From: Polystyrenella longa
Lineage (GTDB): Bacteria; Planctomycetota; Planctomycetia; Planctomycetales; Planctomycetaceae
Assembly: GCF_007750395.1 (NCBI RefSeq)
Contig: NZ_CP036281.1
Location: 4,983,001-5,047,000 of the forward strand
Direction of reading: 5' to 3'
DNA: 64,000 nucleotides
Shown: positions 55,449 through 64,000 of the stretch, piece after piece
Layout: each line of letters starts with the position of its first letter
Position numbering within the stretch: position 1 is the first letter of the stretch
The notes under the pieces: model-generated
Databases searched by the model: none
Told to the model about the DNA's origin: nothing
Seen by the model: only the letters and a program-made list of their open reading frames with translations
Translations under genes and position numbers: made by a program

Positions 55449-58439
55449 ATGCTGAAACGTGCTCATCATCTTCTGTTCTCGCTCGGATTCCTGCTGGGAT
55501 TAACATTCCCCGTTTATGGAGCGGAGCCGGACACTTTCTTTCGCGAACAGGTCGCTCCCATTCTGCAGACCAAATGCTTGCGGTGCCATTCTTCCGAGAC
55601 AACTGAGGGAGAACTCGATCTGTCGAGTGCTGCGGGTTGGTTGCACGGAGGAGTTTCAGGAGATCTGTTCGACGCGAACGATCCTGACGCAAGTCTGTTG
55701 CTCGAATATGTCAGCGGCGACGACCCCATGATGCCCGCTTCCGGACCTCCGTTGACAGACGACGAATTGGAACTGGTCCGTGTCTGGTTATCTCAAGGAG
55801 CAAACTGGCCAGAAGATTTACAACTGAGTCTGCCTGGAGCGGACTTGAACTGGTGGTCATTGAAACCAACTGAAGTTCCCGAGATCCCTACTCTTATTAA
55901 AGCAGGTGCGGTCTGGGCACGTACGCCTGTGGATCATTTTGTTTACAATAAACTTCGTGAACAGAAACTGTCGCCCAATCCGGAAGCAGATCGTCGTACT
56001 TTAATTCGTCGGCTTTACTACGATGTGATTGGATTGCCTCCCACCTATGAAGAAGTGGAAGAATTCATCAACGATGAAGACCCACTGGCGTATGAACAGT
56101 TGGTCGATCAACTGTTGAACTCGCCTCATTACGGTGAGCGATTTGCCCGGTACTGGATTGACATCGTGCATTGGGGTGAGACTCATGGTTACGACAAAGA
56201 CAAACCGCGACCGAATGCCTGGCCCTATCGAGATTATCTGATTCGCGCGTTCAATAACGACAAACCTTACGAACGTTTTGTTCGGGAACAACTGGCGGGC
56301 GACGTGCTCTACCCACAGACCGCCGATGGTATTCCGGCGACTGGTTTTATCGCCGCGGGTCCGTGGGATTTCATTGGACATGCCGAAGTCCCCGAAACCA
56401 AAACAGATGGGCAGATCGCTCGTAATCTGGACAGGGATGATATGGTCACGACGACGATGAATACCTTCGTCAGCACAACCGTTCAATGTGGACGCTGCCA
56501 CGATCACAAGTTTGATCCGGTCTCGATGGAAGCATATTACAGCTTGCAAGCCGTCTTCTCGGCGCTCGACCGGGCGGATCGGGAATTCGACGCCGACCCT
56601 GAGATGGCCGAACAACGAATTACATTAGCGGCGGAAGTCCTGGAGTTGGAACATCAACTTCAAAGTAAACATCAGGAAGCGATGGACCACGCGGGCCCGG
56701 AATTGCAAGAGCTTCGCCAACAACTGGCCGAACTGGAATCATCTCGACTAAAAGAGCAGACTTCCGCATTTGGATATCACAGTGAGATTTCAAAGTCGGC
56801 CGACACTGAAAAATGGGTGCAGTTTGATTTGGGAACCGAGACGGCGATTAGTCAGATTGTCCTGATTGGCGCCTACGACGACTATAATAAAATCGGCGCC
56901 GGTTTTGGCTTTCCGCTGCGGTATCGGATTGATGTTGCCGAAGACGCCGCATTCACCCAAGGCGTTCGCACCATTGTTGATCGAACTGAAACGGATCAGG
57001 CCAATCCGGGTGCGCGTCCGCTTTCTTTTACTCTGGATGAGACGGCCCGATACGTCCGCGTTGTGGCGACACGGCTCATTGAACGCTCGAGCGACTACCA
57101 TCTGGCTCTCGGCGAAGTGATGCTGTTGGGCGAAGACCAGACACTTCTGTCCGTCGCTGAGATCTCCAGTAAGGATTCCATCGAATCCGGAGAACGGTGG
57201 AGAAAACAGAATCTAACGGACGGAAAGTATTACGGGGCCTTCAATGCACTCGAATCCTTTCCGGCTTATCTCCATCTTCTCAATAAAGAACAGCAGCTTT
57301 TGAAAACGGCGATCCCCGTTGAAGTGCAGCAACAGATTCAGCAATCACAAGAGGCGCTGAAGAATAAGAAATCAGAGTTAGCAACGCTTCCCGCGAAGCA
57401 GAAAGTTTACTGTGGTTTGGTCTACTCAGGTTCAGGCACGTTTACTGGAACGGGGAATAATGGAGGGCAGCCACGAGAAATCTTTATACTGGACCGGGGG
57501 GATGTTGGGAAGAAACTGAAGCCTGTATCGCCGGGAACCATTCCAGCTATTCCTTCGGCGGCCCAGTTTAATCTTCCAGAAGATCACACCGAATCCGACC
57601 GACGAGTCGCGTTAGCTGATTGGATTGTGCGTGAAGACAACCCACTGACCTGGCGATCCATTGTGAATCGCTTGTGGTTATTTCATTTTGGAAGAGGGAT
57701 TGTGGATAGCCCGAATGATTTCGGTCGGATGGGACAACAACCGACGCATCCAGAATTACTCGACTGGCTGGCGGTTCAGTTCCGGGATGGGGGGCAAAGC
57801 TTTAAATCAATCCATCGCCTGATTCTGTTGAGTGCCACTTATCGGCAAAGCTCTGCTTATCGGGAACAAGCAGCCGCCGTCGATTCTGACAATCGTTTTT
57901 ACTGGCGAATGAACCGACAGCGTTTGGATGCGGAAGCGATTCGGGATTCTGTCTTACTGCTGTCTGGCAATCTCAATCCGGAACTTTACGGCCCTTCCTT
58001 TCAGGATTTTGTGATTAAGAATCCGGAACATTCCCCCCACTACGAATATGAGTTATACGACCCGACCAACCCAGAATCATTCCGACGTTCTGTTTATCGG
58101 TTTCTCGTCCGGTCGCAACCTCAGCCTTTTATGGAAACGCTCGACTGTGCCGATCCTTCCGAACGGGTACCCAAAAGAGCGGAAACGTTAACGGTGCTCC
58201 AGGCGTTGGCACTTCTCAATAATGGTTTCATGCTGCACATGGCCGACACGTTGGCAGATGAAATTGAAAACGAATCAAACGAACCAGAATCCCAGGTTCA
58301 GCTTCTGTTCCGCAAAGTGTTACAGCGAAACCCGGAACCAGTGGAACAGGAATTGTTCCAGAATTACCTCAGCCAGCATGGTCTGGCCAACAGCGCTCGG
58401 CTGTTATTCAATCTGAACGAGTTTGTTTTCGTCGACTGA
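55449..58439 (+). CDS. PSD1 and planctomycete cytochrome C domain protein (DUF1549/DUF1553)
   Basis: This 996-residue exported protein has a signal peptide at 1-24 (VYGAE). The planctomycete cytochrome c-like domain has C43-x2-C46-H47 (CLRCHS). DUF1549 begins near 155 (VDHFVYNKLREQKLSPNPEADRRT) and contains a second CxxCH near 347 (CGRCHDHKFDP). A discoidin-like insertion (about 455-565, EKWVQFDLGTETAISQIVLIG) precedes DUF1553 (about 715-960, with LVRSQPQPFMETLDCADPSER). The family is highly multiplied in planctomycetes and thought to degrade sulfated or other polysaccharides, but its biochemistry is poorly known. The DUF1501 gene follows 44 bases later. Confidence 0.92.
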   Translation: MLKRAHHLLFSLGFLLGLTFPVYGAEPDTFFREQVAPILQTKCLRCHSSETTEGELDLSSAAGWLHGGVSGDLFDANDPDASLLLEYVSGDDPMMPASGPPLTDDELELVRVWLSQGANWPEDLQLSLPGADLNWWSLKPTEVPEIPTLIKAGAVWARTPVDHFVYNKLREQKLSPNPEADRRTLIRRLYYDVIGLPPTYEEVEEFINDEDPLAYEQLVDQLLNSPHYGERFARYWIDIVHWGETHGYDKDKPRPNAWPYRDYLIRAFNNDKPYERFVREQLAGDVLYPQTADGIPATGFIAAGPWDFIGHAEVPETKTDGQIARNLDRDDMVTTTMNTFVSTTVQCGRCHDHKFDPVSMEAYYSLQAVFSALDRADREFDADPEMAEQRITLAAEVLELEHQLQSKHQEAMDHAGPELQELRQQLAELESSRLKEQTSAFGYHSEISKSADTEKWVQFDLGTETAISQIVLIGAYDDYNKIGAGFGFPLRYRIDVAEDAAFTQGVRTIVDRTETDQANPGARPLSFTLDETARYVRVVATRLIERSSDYHLALGEVMLLGEDQTLLSVAEISSKDSIESGERWRKQNLTDGKYYGAFNALESFPAYLHLLNKEQQLLKTAIPVEVQQQIQQSQEALKNKKSELATLPAKQKVYCGLVYSGSGTFTGTGNNGGQPREIFILDRGDVGKKLKPVSPGTIPAIPSAAQFNLPEDHTESDRRVALADWIVREDNPLTWRSIVNRLWLFHFGRGIVDSPNDFGRMGQQPTHPELLDWLAVQFRDGGQSFKSIHRLILLSATYRQSSAYREQAAAVDSDNRFYWRMNRQRLDAEAIRDSVLLLSGNLNPELYGPSFQDFVIKNPEHSPHYEYELYDPTNPESFRRSVYRFLVRSQPQPFMETLDCADPSERVPKRAETLTVLQALALLNNGFMLHMADTLADEIENESNEPESQVQLLFRKVLQRNPEPVEQELFQNYLSQHGLANSARLLFNLNEFVFVD

Positions 58440-58483
58440 TTTCTCTATTCGATCTTTGCTCTCATTTATTGCGTTTCAATATC

Positions 58484-59998
58484 ATGACTTCATTTGCCCG
58501 CACACTACAAAATAACGACTCCATCTCTCGCCGAGACTGGCTCTGGCAGTCGGGTGGGGGATTAGGAGGCATCGCCCTCGCTTCCCTGATGGCCGAACAG
58601 ACCCAGACCGCGGCCGCCGACACCGAATCTACCAACAGCGGCATGGGGGGTGTAGTGCAGCCATTACATGTTCCCGCCAAGGCGAAACGGGTCGTGCAGT
58701 TGTTCATGTCGGGTGCCGCCAGCCATGTGGATACTTTTGATTATAAACCGGCATTGATCAAATATCATGGAGAGAAATGGGATCCGGGCGAACAGGTCGA
58801 ACTCTTCCAGAATGGAATGGGGGACACACTGAAGTCGCCTTGGAAATGGCAGGGGTATGGAGAATCTGGAAAACAATTGAACGAGATTGTCGCTCCATTA
58901 GGGGCGTGTGTCGATGACATGGCATTCGTACACAACCTGGTCGCGAAGACGGGAGTGCATAGCCAGGCTACCTTGCTACAGGCGACCGGTTTTCAGGAAC
59001 CTGGATTTCCAGGAGTGGGGTCTTGGGTCAGTTATGGTCTGGGAAGCATGAACAATAATCTGCCTACCTTTGTGGTGTTACCCGACCATCGCGGATTTGC
59101 ATCGAATGGGGCGAAGAACTGGAGTTCTGCCTTTTTACCCGCGCAGCATCAGGGGACGATTTTACGGCCCGGGACAGCGAATCCAATTAACGATCTCTTC
59201 CCGGCTAAGAATGATTTTATTTCCGCTCGTAGCGAAAAAGAGACACAGAAACTTCTGGAGCAACTCAACGAACGGCATCAGGCGACGCGACCGGGAGATT
59301 CCCGCCTGGAAGCGCGGATCAAATCGTATGAGCTAGCGGCGCGTATGCAACTAGCGGCGCCGGAAGCAATGGATTTATCGAGTGAACCCAAACATATCAT
59401 GAAGATGTACGGACTCGATCATGGTCTTTCGACCTTCCCCAAAGAGATCAACCCGGTAGAAGAGACAGAGTACTTCGGACGGAAATGTCTTGTCGCGCGG
59501 CGATTGCTGGAGCGTGGAGTTCGGTTTGTGCAAGTGTGGAGTGGCAATGACAACCGGCACCCCCGGCGGAATTGGGACTCGCACGAAAATATCAAACAGG
59601 ACCACGGCCCCCTGGCGATTGGAATGTCGACGGGTGCTGCCGCGTTGATTCAGGACTTGAAGCAGCGCGGCATGCTCGAAGACACACTCGTTTTATGGAC
59701 GACGGAATTTGGTCGTATGCCCTGTTCCCAGGGAACGACTGGCCGCGATCATAACCCTTTCTGCTTTACGAATTGGCTGTGTGGTGGAGGAATCAAAGGA
59801 GGGACGACTTACGGTCCTTCAGATGAATGGGGATACAAACCACTTGATCGGGAAAACCCCACGACAGGTTATGATATTCATGCCACGTTGCTGCACTTGC
59901 TCGGGATTGATCATACTCGCCTTACTTATCGTTCCAATGGAATTGATCGGCGACTGACAGACGTGCATGGCCATGTAATTCATGACTTGATTGCCTGA
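58484..59998 (+). CDS. DUF1501 Tat-exported sulfatase-fold protein
   Basis: The ATG at 58484 gives 504 residues; a TTG at 58469 is also in frame. Residues 12-20 (DSISRRDWLW) carry a twin-arginine signal, so it is exported folded. The body has the DUF1501 pattern with alkaline phosphatase-like features: MSGAASHVDTFDYKP, VVLPDHRGFASNG, WTTEFGRMP and GRDHNPFCFTNW, whose Asp/His residues probably bind metal. It is encoded 44 bases after the PSD1 gene; the two families nearly always occur as a pair in planctomycetes, with the DUF1501 product probably acting alongside PSD1 outside the inner membrane. The substrate is unknown. Confidence 0.92.
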   Translation: MTSFARTLQNNDSISRRDWLWQSGGGLGGIALASLMAEQTQTAAADTESTNSGMGGVVQPLHVPAKAKRVVQLFMSGAASHVDTFDYKPALIKYHGEKWDPGEQVELFQNGMGDTLKSPWKWQGYGESGKQLNEIVAPLGACVDDMAFVHNLVAKTGVHSQATLLQATGFQEPGFPGVGSWVSYGLGSMNNNLPTFVVLPDHRGFASNGAKNWSSAFLPAQHQGTILRPGTANPINDLFPAKNDFISARSEKETQKLLEQLNERHQATRPGDSRLEARIKSYELAARMQLAAPEAMDLSSEPKHIMKMYGLDHGLSTFPKEINPVEETEYFGRKCLVARRLLERGVRFVQVWSGNDNRHPRRNWDSHENIKQDHGPLAIGMSTGAAALIQDLKQRGMLEDTLVLWTTEFGRMPCSQGTTGRDHNPFCFTNWLCGGGIKGGTTYGPSDEWGYKPLDRENPTTGYDIHATLLHLLGIDHTRLTYRSNGIDRRLTDVHGHVIHDLIA

Positions 59999-60114
59999 GA
60001 CAATTCATCGTGCACACAATCCGTAACGATTGACTGGTCCTGGCGTTATTGGATTTCTGTTTGAGAATGGAAAAACAGAACGACATGCTACGCACTCACC
60101 CCGGAAGACCTTAA

Positions 60115-60164
60115 AATACGAACGCCGGACCTGACGCATAGGTCCCGTCCCTGAAGTTCGTATT
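60115..60164 (+). promoter_or_regulatory. Nested hairpin in the ligA leader
   Basis: The outer arms AATACGAAC (60115-60123) and GTTCGTATT (60156-60164) are a perfect 9-bp stem. Inside, GGACCT (60127-60132) pairs with AGGTCC (60140-60145). The structure ends just before the AAAGGA ribosome binding site of ligA. Confidence 0.55.
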
Positions 60165-60182
60165 GAAAAGGATCCCGTTCGG

Positions 60183-62207
60183 ATGTCGAAAGCGATACAG
60201 CAGGAAATCGAATCTCTCCGCGCGGAGTTACTCCGCCACAATAAATTATATTACGTCGATGTGGCCCCCGAAGTGACGGACCGGGAATTCGACCAGTTGA
60301 TGAAACAACTGGAGAAGCTGGAAGCGGATCACCCCGAATACGATTCGCCCGATAGTCCTACGCATCAGGTCGGTGGAGAACCAATCTCCGGATTCAAAAC
60401 GATCACCCATCGCGTTCCGATGTTGTCGATCGAAAACGCTTTCAGCACGGAAGAACTGACGACGTTTGATCAACGCGTTCGCAAGTTGTTGGACTCAGAG
60501 CAATTTGAGTATACGCTGGAATACAAAATCGATGGAGTCGCTCTGTCCCTCATCTATGAGGCAGGCGTACTGACTCAGGCGGTGACTCGCGGAAATGGAG
60601 TCGAAGGAGACGATGTCACTCATAACGCTCGGGTGATGCGAGGCGTGCCGCTCAAATTGATGGGAAAGAAGCTTCCAGCTGTGCTGGAGATACGCGGGGA
60701 AGCTTATATTCGAAATTCTGACTTCTCCGAAATACGGGCGGAGCAGGAAGCGGCAGGCGGACAAGTGTTTGCCAATCCACGAAACGCTACCAGCGGGGCG
60801 CTGAAACGGCTCGATCCCAGTTTATCGGCCAAAATGAAACTTCACTTTTTCGCGCATGGGATAGGGTATACCGAAGGTGCTGATTTTGAAACGCAGCATG
60901 ACTTTATCAAACAGGTCCAACAGATGGGAATTCCGGCGACACCCGAGATGGTGCGGTGTACCGATATCGACGATGTGCAGCGTTCATTGAACAGCTTGAT
61001 TGAAAAGTTACCCCTGCTCGATTTCGAAGTCGATGGAATTGTCGTCAAAGTCGACCGATTTGATCTACGCGAACAATTGGGAACACGGTCCAAAAGCCCC
61101 CGTTGGGTCATCGCCTATAAATGGGAAAAGTACGAAGCGACGACGCAGGTGAAAGAGATCGACATCAATGTCGGCAAGACGGGCGCACTGACCCCCGTAG
61201 CCTATCTGGAACCGGTAGAGATTGCTGGCACAACCGTTTCCCGCGCCAGCCTGCACAACAGAGATGAAATTGAACGGTTGGAAATTGGCATTGGCGACTG
61301 GGTTGTCGTTGAGAAGGCGGGGAAGATTATCCCTCATGTTGTCCGTGTCGAAAAACATCGGCGGACGGGAGAAGAACAACCTTTTAAGTTCCCCGAACGA
61401 TGTCCTGCCTGTGGCGGCGAAGTCCAACAGGATGAAGGAGGCGTCTATGTTCGCTGCATCAATTTGAACTGTCCCGCCCAATTGCGCGAGACCTTACGGT
61501 TTTATGCTTCCCGCAGTGCAATGGACATTGAAGGTATGGGCATCAAACTGGTGGAGCAACTGATCGAAGCTGGATTGCTGACGAAGCTGACCGACATTTA
61601 TCGGCTTTCGACAAAAGAAGAAGAAATGTTGGCCTTGGATCGGCTGGGACAGAAGTCAGTGGATAACTTGTTGGAGGGAATTGAAAAGTCGAAACAGCAA
61701 CCTTTGAGAAGATTACTGACGGGGCTCAACATTCGACATGTCGGTACGAATGGAAGTCGAGTTTTGAGCGAAGCTTTTGGCACGATGAACAAAATCAGAG
61801 AACAGAGTATCGAAGAACTGGCGGCGGTAGAAGAAATTGGCCCCATCACTGCGGAATCGGTCTACCAGTTTTTCCAGTCGGAAGTGGGACGGGAGACTGT
61901 CGAGGAACTTAAGGAATTCGGGCTGAATATGGGGACGCCGGTCGCCGAACGACCCAAGTCGGAAGAGGAAGCAGGAATTCTGGCGGGAAAAATGCTCGTG
62001 GTGACTGGCTCGCTGGAAAAATTCACTCGAGATGAAATACACGAACTGATTCGTGAACAGGGGGGAAAACCCTCATCGAGCGTCTCTTCTAAAACCAGCT
62101 TTCTTGTGGCGGGTGAGAAAGCGGGCAGTAAATTAGACAAAGCAGACAAACTGGGAATCGAAGTACTCTCTGAGAATGATTTTCTGGCGATGATCGGCAA
62201 ACAGTAG
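60183..62207 (+). CDS. ligA: NAD-dependent DNA ligase
   Basis: This 674-residue ligase (E. coli: 671) has the adenylation lysine K115 in KIDGVALS. Other domains are the N-terminal Ia region (residues 1-60), the nucleotidyltransferase core, the OB fold, a four-cysteine zinc finger (CPACGG ... CINLNCP), helix-hairpin-helix repeats, and a C-terminal BRCT domain (about 595-674, GKMLVVTGSLEKFTRDEI). It seals nicks in replication and repair using NAD. AAAGGA precedes the ATG. A nested hairpin lies upstream. Confidence 0.96.
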   Translation: MSKAIQQEIESLRAELLRHNKLYYVDVAPEVTDREFDQLMKQLEKLEADHPEYDSPDSPTHQVGGEPISGFKTITHRVPMLSIENAFSTEELTTFDQRVRKLLDSEQFEYTLEYKIDGVALSLIYEAGVLTQAVTRGNGVEGDDVTHNARVMRGVPLKLMGKKLPAVLEIRGEAYIRNSDFSEIRAEQEAAGGQVFANPRNATSGALKRLDPSLSAKMKLHFFAHGIGYTEGADFETQHDFIKQVQQMGIPATPEMVRCTDIDDVQRSLNSLIEKLPLLDFEVDGIVVKVDRFDLREQLGTRSKSPRWVIAYKWEKYEATTQVKEIDINVGKTGALTPVAYLEPVEIAGTTVSRASLHNRDEIERLEIGIGDWVVVEKAGKIIPHVVRVEKHRRTGEEQPFKFPERCPACGGEVQQDEGGVYVRCINLNCPAQLRETLRFYASRSAMDIEGMGIKLVEQLIEAGLLTKLTDIYRLSTKEEEMLALDRLGQKSVDNLLEGIEKSKQQPLRRLLTGLNIRHVGTNGSRVLSEAFGTMNKIREQSIEELAAVEEIGPITAESVYQFFQSEVGRETVEELKEFGLNMGTPVAERPKSEEEAGILAGKMLVVTGSLEKFTRDEIHELIREQGGKPSSSVSSKTSFLVAGEKAGSKLDKADKLGIEVLSENDFLAMIGKQ

Positions 62208-62298
62208 CTGATCGAACAGAGAATCCTCTTTCCTCAAACCACGATTTGAAGTACAAGACCGGAACCAGCCAAACAAGGACGTGTTCACTGGATTTTCG

Positions 62299-63552
62299 AT
62301 GTCTGAGTCAGAGATAAGCCACGCAATCCCATCTACGGTTCCGCTACCGAAGCCTGCCTTAGAGCATCTGCCTGCCCTTGATCATATTCGAGTGGCCGGG
62401 GTGCTGCTCGTCTTGCTGCTTCATGCGTTGGTCCCTTACGTCACGCACAAAATGCCTCTGTTAGTCTGGCCTGTACTTGAGTCGGGTGGCGATGAAGTCC
62501 TGGATTCGATCTTCTGGTGGATCGAATGCGTCATCATGCCTCTGTTTCTTCTGCTGTCCGGCTTTGTCACAGGACGATTACTACTGAAATATTCCGGCTC
62601 CGAATTTTTAGAGCATCGGAAACGACGGCTGTTGTACCCTCTGCTATTCGGAATCGTTTTTGTACTCCCTTTTGACCTCTACGCCTGGGGCATCGGATTT
62701 GTGCTGCATGGCGGACTTCCCCTGGAGAAACTGCTCGCTCTGAAATTTGGCGACCGCATCGACGATAATTTGTGGGGGCTTTCTCATCTGTGGTACCTGC
62801 AATACGTTTTCTTATACAGCCTGATTCTGACCGGAGGACTGTGGGTTCTGAAATCTTATCCCCGTCTGCACGATTTCCTGAAAGGGATTGAACCTAGAAA
62901 TCACTGGTGGAAAGTGACCTTTCTGGCGGTGGCGGGAGTAGTGGTGTTGTTTTGGGAACCGGCTGTGGTTGTTGGGTTTCAGCATCGATTCTGGCCAGTC
63001 CCTTCGAAGTTTTTGTACAGCGACCTGTTTTTCGTCGGCGGCTTCTGGCTACAACGCGCGGAAGGTAGCTTGGATTGGCTACGGAAATGGGGACCAGTCA
63101 GCGCGGCCGGAGCTATGGTCGTCTTCATCTGTGCTCTTCCTCTTATTCATCAGGAAGTCCGGAACGTGATTTCGGCTGACGAGCGTTGGCTGATGTGTGC
63201 TTCAATCGTTTGCACGGCCTGGTTCAGTTGCCTGGGATTGATGGGCTGCTATCTCCGTTGGATGAATCGCAAAGTCAGTTGGATCAGTTATTTTGCCGCC
63301 GCCTCTTTCTGGATGTACTTAATTCATCATCCCATAATCGGAGCGATTCACACCGGTCTTGCTTTCGTTTCCCTGCATGCCGTGCTAAAAGGAATTCTGT
63401 CCTGGTTATTAACGGTCGGGGTGACCGTGGGAAGTTATGAGTTGTTTGTTCGCAAGACCCGGCTGGGGGACTGGTTAAACGGAAAACGCCGCGTGCCGGA
63501 GGCAGCACCGGTGATCAACTCCCCTGCACTTCCCGACCAGAAAGCAGCCTGA
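62299..63552 (+). CDS. Membrane acyltransferase 3 family protein
   Basis: This 417-residue polytopic protein (about 10 helices) has helix 1 with the invariant RVAGVLLVLLLHALVPYV pattern that carries the catalytic His, followed by ECVIMPLFLLLSGFVTGRLLL and RRLLYPLLFG. WYLQYVFLYSLIL and the C-terminal WMYLIHHPIIG are also typical. It probably adds acyl or succinyl groups to a glycan or lipid in the envelope, as OpgC and related enzymes do. The ATG at 62299 and a GTG at 62281 are both possible starts. It is in tandem with ligA and queE but need not share a role. Confidence 0.87.
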   Translation: MSESEISHAIPSTVPLPKPALEHLPALDHIRVAGVLLVLLLHALVPYVTHKMPLLVWPVLESGGDEVLDSIFWWIECVIMPLFLLLSGFVTGRLLLKYSGSEFLEHRKRRLLYPLLFGIVFVLPFDLYAWGIGFVLHGGLPLEKLLALKFGDRIDDNLWGLSHLWYLQYVFLYSLILTGGLWVLKSYPRLHDFLKGIEPRNHWWKVTFLAVAGVVVLFWEPAVVVGFQHRFWPVPSKFLYSDLFFVGGFWLQRAEGSLDWLRKWGPVSAAGAMVVFICALPLIHQEVRNVISADERWLMCASIVCTAWFSCLGLMGCYLRWMNRKVSWISYFAAASFWMYLIHHPIIGAIHTGLAFVSLHAVLKGILSWLLTVGVTVGSYELFVRKTRLGDWLNGKRRVPEAAPVINSPALPDQKAA

Positions 63553-63640
63553 GGAACCGTTCGCGCATTTGCACTCCTCGGATTTTTTCCCTTGGGCTCC
63601 GTTTCTCCTCTGCGGCTCAGTTCCGCGTCGGCACATTCGC

Positions 63641-64000
63641 ATGGCTTATTTTATTAAAGAGATCTATTTCACACTCCAGGGCGAAGGGTCGCATACGGGC
63701 CGACCGGCGATTTTCTGCCGATTCGCTGGTTGCAACTTGTGGACGGGCCGAGAGCAGGATCGTGAAAAAGCGATCTGCCAGTTCTGCGATACCGACTTCA
63801 TCGGAACAGACGGTCCCGGTGGTGGAACATTTGCCAGTGCGGACGAACTTGCGGAGCGCCTGCACTCCTACTGGCCGACGGGAAACGAAGCCACGCCCTA
63901 CATCGTTTGCACTGGCGGAGAACCTTTGCTGCAGATTGATGCCGCTTTCATCAAGGCGATTCATGAGCGCAGCATGATCATGGCGATTGAGACCAACGGG
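63641..64000 (+). CDS. queE: 7-carboxy-7-deazaguanine synthase (partial, cut by window end)
   Basis: The 120 codons from the ATG at 63641 to the end of the window show the QueE start: YFIKEIYFTLQGEG, then CRFAGCNLWTG and a C-x2-C pair in AICQFCDTDF, the long-spaced radical SAM variant of QueE, and VCTGGEPLLQ. The C-terminal half lies outside the window. It makes 7-carboxy-7-deazaguanine from tetrahydropterin in queuosine synthesis. No stop codon interrupts the frame. Confidence 0.92.
   Translation, partial: MAYFIKEIYFTLQGEGSHTGRPAIFCRFAGCNLWTGREQDREKAICQFCDTDFIGTDGPGGGTFASADELAERLHSYWPTGNEATPYIVCTGGEPLLQIDAAFIKAIHERSMIMAIETNG

Noticed and set aside
1-64000. Search by eye for tRNA, rRNA, CRISPR and transposase genes
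   Set aside because: No T-loop pattern, repeat-spacer array or transposase motif was found in intergenic regions; a computed scan (tRNAscan, CRISPR finder) would settle it.

Overview
The window looks like chromosomal DNA of a planctomycete, most likely of the Planctomycetales. The markers are a paired gene set for a cytochrome-type PSD1 (DUF1549/DUF1553) protein and a DUF1501 Tat-exported protein, ECF sigma factors tied to a FecR/LamG membrane protein or to a membrane Ser/Thr kinase, a lysine/alanine-rich histone H1-like protein, DUF1080, a GAF-HlyD adaptor and a short SecA paralogue. lpxB and an LptF/LptG permease indicate a lipid A-bearing outer membrane. mqnE indicates menaquinone synthesis by the futalosine route. 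No tRNA, rRNA, CRISPR array, transposase or phage gene was seen, and the genes read as resident rather than recently acquired. Genus cannot be fixed from the sequence alone.

Layout. 0-5.3 kb: a phospholipase C-like/DUF4332 fusion, an ECF sigma factor-kinase operon, and a convergent histone-like gene with a long structured leader. 5.8-12.6 kb: aminotransferase, small Cys-rich protein, MMPL transporter, mqnE, VOC protein, hypothetical. 13-17.1 kb (minus): a partial Tad machine (cpaF, tadB, tadC) with a small disordered protein upstream. 17.4-28.5 kb: DUF1080 protein, asnS, LptF/G permease, DksA-like regulator, HtrA-type protease, lpxB, a four-ACT-domain aspartate kinase, and a C26-like protein without its catalytic cysteine. 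29-35.5 kb: MFS exporter, ATP-grasp-like protein and a small protein in one orientation, a second MFS protein, and a nucleotidyltransferase. 36-42.6 kb: a GyrA-type topoisomerase subunit behind a structured leader, rfbB, a class V aminotransferase, an isochorismatase-family hydrolase and a hypothetical protein. 43-51.4 kb: FHA-domain kinase, short SecA, GAF-HlyD adaptor, and a TPR protein with two RNA polymerase alpha-CTD modules. 51.5-64 kb: SpoIID-like protein, the sigma/FecR-LamG unit divergent from PSD1-DUF1501, ligA, an acyltransferase, and the start of queE cut by the window edge.

The most interesting leads are four. First, the kinase/short SecA/GAF-HlyD cluster (43.1-49.0 kb) may be an uncharacterised export or envelope system. 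Second, the TPR protein with tandem alpha-CTD modules (50.0-51.4 kb) may contact DNA or RNA polymerase. Third, the leaders of gyrA and of the histone-like gene look like attenuators, each with a sigma70-like promoter, a terminator-like hairpin and further nested or competing helices. Fourth, the ATP-grasp/MFS gene group (29.1-32.4 kb) could make and export a small molecule. All functional calls come from reading motifs and context; no database search was run.
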